Below, piece by piece: positions 60,313 to 64,000 of a stretch of DNA of 64,000 nucleotides (position 1 is its first letter; every line of letters starts with the position of its first letter). Both the position numbers and the translations under genes were made by a program. The notes beneath the pieces were generated by a model. It was given only the letters and a program-made list of their open reading frames with translations. It did no database searches and was not told where the DNA came from. The DNA lies in the NCBI GenBank assembly GCA_964630905.1, contig CAZVWR010000013.1:13220-77219 (forward strand), in the 5' to 3' direction. Source of the stretch: JAGOEX01 sp964630905 (GTDB lineage: Bacteria; UBP6; UBA1177).

Positions 60313-61941
60313 ATGAAAAAAGCGTTGATTTTTATTTTTCTTGCGGTTTTTGCGTTTTACGGTTGTGAAAACACTAAAAAAACTGCCAATGACAAGGAGA
60401 CTGCTGATGACTTTTCCGACGACTTGTCCGACGAAGCCTTGGCGGAGTCGGATGTAAATGAAACAACTGATGATGAGACTGATGATGAGATTGTTGAATC
60501 TTATGAAACAGTTACGATTGATAATGGAATGATTAAAGGGGTTGCGGCAAATGGTGTGATCAGCTACAAAGGAATCCCTTACGCCCTGCCTCCTGTGGGT
60601 GAACTCAGATGGAGTGCACCGGTAAAAAGTGAACCGTGGGATGGAACACTTGATGCAGCCGATTATTCAAAAGCCTGCCCTCAATCAGTGCCGGTAGCGG
60701 CAGGATATATTCCTCCATGGGATGAAGACTGCCTTTATCTTAATGTCTTCAGACCTGACACCGTTGAAAAAGATCTTCCGGTTATGGTTTTCGTTCATGG
60801 CGGCGGATATGTCAACGGTGCGGCATCATTAGCAACTTATGAAGGTTCATGGCTTGCATCTCAGGGAATCGTACTTGTAACTATCAATTATCGTCTCGGA
60901 CAGTTCGGATTCCTTGCTGTTCCTGATACTGAAATTGTCGGCAATTTCGGAACAATGGATCAGATAGCCGCTCTTGAATGGGTTAAAGAGAACATTTCCT
61001 CTTTCGGCGGAAACAGTGAAAATGTCACCATATTCGGTGAATCGGCAGGGGGACTGTCGGTCGGTACAATGATCGCACTCCGCCCTGATCTTTTCAAAAG
61101 AGCTGTAATTCAAAGTGCTACAATTTCATGGGGAGACGCAATGAAAAAAGAGGACGCCGATGATCAGGGCACCCGTTATGTCGAGGCGGCTGGTTGCAAA
61201 GATGCTGAAAACATTGAAAAATGTCTTAAAGATCTGACGGCAACTGAAGTTCTTAATACTCTTGAAAGCGGCATTTTTGATGCTCAGTCAGAAAGCTACG
61301 GACCTCATGTTGACGGCGAGCTTTTTATTGATGTTCCTTACAAAATGGCGATCGCAGGTGACGGAAAAAAAATCCCTCTCATAATCGGGACAAATAGTGA
61401 TGAAGGAACTGCCTTCACGATTGCATACAAAAATTATATCCAGACCGAGAAACAGTATGAAGATCTTGTGAAACAGCAGTTCGGGCTTATCGCAACACAG
61501 GTGCTCGCTGAATATCCCGCATCAGACTATGAATCACCATGGCATGCCTATACCGATATTTTTGCAGACCTTTATTTCAATTGCTCATCCATTCTCATGG
61601 CACGTGATTTTGCCAAATATAACAAAGAGATACGCTATTACAGATTTTCAAAGGTTCCCGATTACGGCGTTTCTACAGGACTTGGATGTTTTCACGGAGC
61701 TGAACTTGGATATCTTTTCAACACATGGGCTAATAACTATAAAGAAAGTGAAGCAGGATATGATGAGACAGTTGAGAACATAAGCGGTCTCTGGCTTAAA
61801 TTCGCAGCAGACGGAACACTTGATGACTGGCCCGTGTATGACAGTGATGAAAAATATCTTAACATTTCTGATACTCTTGTTGAAGAAGCACAACTTGAAA
61901 AGAAAAACTGCGATTTCTGGTCCACCTGGTATAAACCTTAA
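60313..61941 (+). CDS. lipoprotein carboxylesterase type B
   Basis: The 542-residue protein has a lipoprotein signal (FYGC, Cys18), an acidic Asp/Thr/Glu-rich linker (about 20-65), and a carboxylesterase type B (alpha/beta hydrolase) domain. The oxyanion region HGGG is at 162-165, the nucleophile Ser244 is in GESAGGLS, the acid is in GTNSDEGTAF and the His in GCFHGAELGYLF. It would hydrolyse carboxylic esters at the cell surface. ATG has GGGGGAAAAG 7-10 nt upstream. Its last 16 codons have a second, broken copy at 63266-63338. Confidence 0.9.
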   Translation: MKKALIFIFLAVFAFYGCENTKKTANDKETADDFSDDLSDEALAESDVNETTDDETDDEIVESYETVTIDNGMIKGVAANGVISYKGIPYALPPVGELRWSAPVKSEPWDGTLDAADYSKACPQSVPVAAGYIPPWDEDCLYLNVFRPDTVEKDLPVMVFVHGGGYVNGAASLATYEGSWLASQGIVLVTINYRLGQFGFLAVPDTEIVGNFGTMDQIAALEWVKENISSFGGNSENVTIFGESAGGLSVGTMIALRPDLFKRAVIQSATISWGDAMKKEDADDQGTRYVEAAGCKDAENIEKCLKDLTATEVLNTLESGIFDAQSESYGPHVDGELFIDVPYKMAIAGDGKKIPLIIGTNSDEGTAFTIAYKNYIQTEKQYEDLVKQQFGLIATQVLAEYPASDYESPWHAYTDIFADLYFNCSSILMARDFAKYNKEIRYYRFSKVPDYGVSTGLGCFHGAELGYLFNTWANNYKESEAGYDETVENISGLWLKFAADGTLDDWPVYDSDEKYLNISDTLVEEAQLEKKNCDFWSTWYKP

Positions 61942-62137
61942 AGATGTCCTATGTCGAAACGCTATCCGACGATGCTTTCACCACCTATTCTTACGATCAT
62001 GGCGGAAACCTTCTCAAAGTAATTCTTCCAAATAATGATGAAATACGATATACTTCAGACGCACTCAATCGTAGGATAGCGAAGATGAAAAATGGAAACT
62101 ACGAATACAAACTTCTTTACAGCGGGCAGCTCTCACC
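61942..62137 (+). pseudogene. RHS-core fragment D
   Basis: The fragment starts directly after the esterase stop and reads in frame MSYVETLSDDAFTTYSYDHGG, then the same RHS core as fragments A to C, and ends at CTCACC. It reaches further upstream than the others and is nearly identical to fragment C. A start codon (61944) exists but the frame stops 75 codons on, so it is not a working gene. Confidence 0.8.
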
Positions 62138-62379
62138 AAAAAATAGGGATCAGGGCAGCAAAATTATATAAATATTTTGATCAAATATAGCATAACATAT
62201 TAATTTAACTCTTAAATCATCTTGTTTCTAACTTGTTTACAATTTCTTATCCAATTTCTTGCAAATATAATTTAATTATTGCATAATCAACTGCGTATTA
62301 GAATTTTTAGTTGTGAATTGTTTGATTTTTGATTATAAAGCGGAATGATCTTTAAAAATAAAACTTTTTTGAGGTTGCC
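62138..62379 (+). other. AT-rich spacer between RHS fragment D and the Bro-N gene
   Basis: Very AT-rich DNA, distinctly different in composition from the neighbouring genes. It holds the promoter of the Bro-N gene near its end; I see no other feature. Confidence 0.5.
62311..62339 (+). promoter_or_regulatory. promoter of the Bro-N/DinD-like gene
   Basis: TTGTGA (62311-62316) and TATAAA (62334-62339) are 17 bp apart, 40 bp before the start. Confidence 0.55.
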
Positions 62380-63237
62380 ATGACTAAAGAAACAGCAATT
62401 AAAATCTTTGAGCAGAAAAAAGTGCGTTCAGTGTGGAATGAAGAAAAACAGTGCTGGTATTTTTCAATTGTGGATGTTGTTGGAATATTAAGTGAAACTG
62501 AAAACCCTAGAAGATATTGGAGCGATCTTAAAAGAAAGCTGAAATCTGAAGGGATGAATGAACTGTACGAAATTATCGTACAGTTGAAAATACCTTCTGA
62601 AGACGGCAAGTTAAGACAAACCGACTGTGCTGACACACAGGGAATTTTGCGTATTATCCAATCCATTCCTTCTCCCAAAGCTGAACCATTCAAAAGATGG
62701 CTGGCAAAAGTCGGCTATGAACGGCTTGAAGAGATCGAAAATCCGGAATTAGCAGCTGCCAGAATGCGTGAAATTTACCGTCAGAAAGGTTATTCTGAAA
62801 GCTGGATTGAAAAACGGATGCGCGGAATTGCAGTAAGAGACGAACTTACTGAAGAATGGAAGCAGCGTGGAGTAAAAGAGCAAAAGGAATATGCTATTCT
62901 GACAGCAGAGATCAGCAAGGCAACATTCGGAATGACACCTTCTGAATATAAGGACTTCAAATCATTGACTGATCCGAAAGATAATCTCCGCGATCACATG
63001 ACAGATCTTGAACTTATTTTTACCATGCTCGGGGAAGCATCAACTACTGAAATTGCCAGAAATAAGGATGCAGAAGGTTTTAAAGAAAATGAAAAAGCTG
63101 CAAAAGAAGGTGGCAAAATAGCCGGAGATGCAAGATTCGCACTCGAAAAAAAGACAAAAGTAAAAGTTTCCACAAAAGAAAACTACAAAGAAATTCCAGA
63201 ACATAAGAGAAAAGCTCTGAGCAACAGAAAAAAATAG
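62380..63237 (+). CDS. Bro-N domain protein, DinD-like
   Basis: The 285-residue protein has an N-terminal Bro-N domain (about 5-120: VWNEEKQCWYFSIVDVVGILSE, RRYWSDLKRKL, then IIQSIPSPKAEPFKRWLAKVGYERL). The second half (about 165-285) fits the DinD-like family, with TAEISKATFGMTPSEYK and EGGKIAGDARFALEKKT. Bro-N proteins occur in phages and mobile DNA as antirepressors or DNA-binding proteins. ATG with GAGG about 7 nt upstream. It sits between RHS fragment D and the broken esterase tail, as cargo. Confidence 0.85.
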   Translation: MTKETAIKIFEQKKVRSVWNEEKQCWYFSIVDVVGILSETENPRRYWSDLKRKLKSEGMNELYEIIVQLKIPSEDGKLRQTDCADTQGILRIIQSIPSPKAEPFKRWLAKVGYERLEEIENPELAAARMREIYRQKGYSESWIEKRMRGIAVRDELTEEWKQRGVKEQKEYAILTAEISKATFGMTPSEYKDFKSLTDPKDNLRDHMTDLELIFTMLGEASTTEIARNKDAEGFKENEKAAKEGGKIAGDARFALEKKTKVKVSTKENYKEIPEHKRKALSNRKK

Positions 63238-63265
63238 TCCAGTTCGGATTTTCCAAAATTGAATG

Positions 63266-63338
63266 GATACTCTGATCGAAAAAAGCTCAGCTTAAAAAGA
63301 AAAACTGCGATTTCTGGGCTACCTGGTATAAGCCTTAA
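63266..63338 (+). pseudogene. broken second copy of the esterase C-terminus
   Basis: The DNA reads like the last 24 codons of the carboxylesterase (from DTL through KKNCDFWATWYKP and stop), with one extra A in an A-run near 63281-63284 that shifts the frame. It differs from the intact tail at several bases, so it comes from a diverged paralogue rather than a fresh duplication. Its stop overlaps the stop of the GH31 gene on the other strand. Confidence 0.75.
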
Positions 63339-64000
63339 AAATCTTTTAGAAACTCTTTCAGTTTTTCCCCGTACTTTGACCCTTTTCTATAAAAAACCGC
63401 AGGCTTTCCAAGAGGTGCGGAAACTGTCACATAGATTCCTGTTTCATTAATATATTCCAGATCGCTCCACAGATGAACCCATTCACCTTCAGGAAGATAA
63501 ATCTCAATTTCATTTTTACCCGGATCAAGAACAGGAGCGATCATAAAATCACTTCCCAGCATAAACTGGTATTCGAGTTTGAACACTTCAGCATCAGATT
63601 CATAGTGAAACATCGGATGCCTTACGACAGGATATCCAAAATTCTGAGCTTCAAGCATCAACTCTTTTCTATAATCTTTCAACTCTTTGAAAATATTAGC
63701 AAACTTTCCAAAAAAACTGAGCAGTTCATCGTCGCTGTAAACCTGAACACCGCCCGAATCAGGATTGTTTCCCTCATGAGTTCTGAAAAGAGCGGTGAAC
63801 GCATTCATTTCCATCCATCTCATCAGAAGTTCCTTAGATCTTTTTATGGTTATCACAGGATAGCTTACCGACATATATCCGCCGGTGTCGCTGTGATTAA
63901 GCGAATATCCCGATAATCCGCTGCTTAAAAGTCCTGTCACCGCAGTTTTTATCCCATCTCTATCATCCCATGAAACAACCTGATCTCCAAGCCAGAAAAG
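63335..64000 (-). CDS. GH31 sulfoquinovosidase-like glycosidase (5' end outside window)
   Basis: The last 221 residues are visible; the gene continues past the window edge. It has LFWLGDQVVSWDDRDG, LNHSDTGGY with the family's acid/base Asp, IKRSKELLMRWMEMNAFTA, FRTHEGNNP, YPVVRHPMFHYESD, and YLPEGEWVHLWS. These match my memory of YihQ-type sulfoquinovosidases much more closely than ordinary alpha-glucosidases. YihQ releases sulfoquinovose from plant sulfolipid glycosides. The sulfonate-binding residues lie partly outside the window, so the substrate is not certain. Confidence 0.82.
   Translation of the reverse strand, partial: LFWLGDQVVSWDDRDGIKTAVTGLLSSGLSGYSLNHSDTGGYMSVSYPVITIKRSKELLMRWMEMNAFTALFRTHEGNNPDSGGVQVYSDDELLSFFGKFANIFKELKDYRKELMLEAQNFGYPVVRHPMFHYESDAEVFKLEYQFMLGSDFMIAPVLDPGKNEIEIYLPEGEWVHLWSDLEYINETGIYVTVSAPLGKPAVFYRKGSKYGEKLKEFLKDF

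Noticed and set aside
61944..62171. Small RHS gene at fragment D
   Set aside because: It is a truncated core fragment ending soon after homology stops; no ribosome site.
63259..63450. A separate 63-residue gene
   Set aside because: Its first part is the frameshifted esterase tail and the rest is antisense to the GH31 gene.

Overview
The window is a gene-dense, AT-leaning bacterial chromosome segment from a Gram-negative organism. It encodes a TonB-dependent outer-membrane receptor with its own ExbD and TonB, many lipoproteins with N-terminal lipoboxes, and a tRNA-fMet. Several features point to an uncultured, low-GC relative of the Myxococcota/'deltaproteobacterial' groups: a zinc-ribbon/TPR protein, a membrane sensor whose tail resembles the myxobacterial MXAN_5187 C-terminal domain, a cysteine module of the C..DeeCPdGqvCd.kGkC type, a Kazal-domain lipoprotein, and HEAT plus HD-GYP-like partners. 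No rRNA or marker tree is available here, so that placement is an inference. Promoters of the TTGACA-N16-TATNAT type recur, and TTG start codons behind good Shine-Dalgarno sites are common.

Layout. 1-7.7 kb (minus): ispE (cut by the window edge), coaD, rsmD, a zinc-ribbon/TPR protein, a two-TM sensor, a secreted protein, a long TPR protein and efp. 7.7-8.4 kb (minus): aroQ and a small gene. 8.5-11.8 kb (plus): purH and a TGS/uridine-kinase-like nucleoside kinase. 11.8-12.5 kb: Kazal lipoprotein. 12.7-17.1 kb: an overlapping four-gene operon of TonB receptor, lipoprotein, ExbD and TonB, without ExbB. 17.2-20.4 kb: a large surface protein with a C-terminal sorting-like tail. 20.4-22.9 kb: tRNA-fMet followed by an accessory island in which three nearly identical ~200-bp RHS-core fragments alternate with cargo (a DUF4160/DUF2442 pair, then an orphan RHS C-terminal tip with a small membrane protein). 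23-26.3 kb: sugar ABC transporter with a MalK-like ATPase and a fused binding-protein/permease. 26.4-30.3 kb (minus): a SIR2-like/GHMP-kinase-like fusion protein followed 15 bp later by a BspA-type repeat lipoprotein. 30.8-35.7 kb: giant Ig-like/kelch-like lipoprotein. 35.7-39.9 kb (minus): rph, aroF, aroA, chorismate mutase and a membrane PLD-family protein. 40-43.2 kb: secreted protein, purN, two-TM sensor, ssb. 43.2-53.4 kb: ugd, abgT-type transporter with a diguanylate cyclase, a multi-TM transporter, a GDTG-repeat lipoprotein, and an HD-GYP-like/HEAT pair. 53.5-58.8 kb: TPR protein, typA, bioD, nupC-like transporter, nth. 58.8-64 kb: AAA_14/DUF4143 ATPase preceded by tandem 33-bp repeats that contain a promoter, a carboxylesterase lipoprotein, a fourth RHS fragment, a Bro-N/DinD-like gene, a second broken copy of the esterase tail, and the end of a GH31 sulfoquinovosidase-like gene.

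The two most interesting items are (1) the RHS-fragment-bounded cassettes, where the same ~140-200 bp RHS-core segment occurs four times at two loci, each followed on the same strand by different cargo and with the 20.5-22.9 kb set flanked by a 9-bp inverted repeat; and (2) the SIR2-GHMP kinase fusion, a domain pairing I do not recognise from described NAD-depleting defence proteins.
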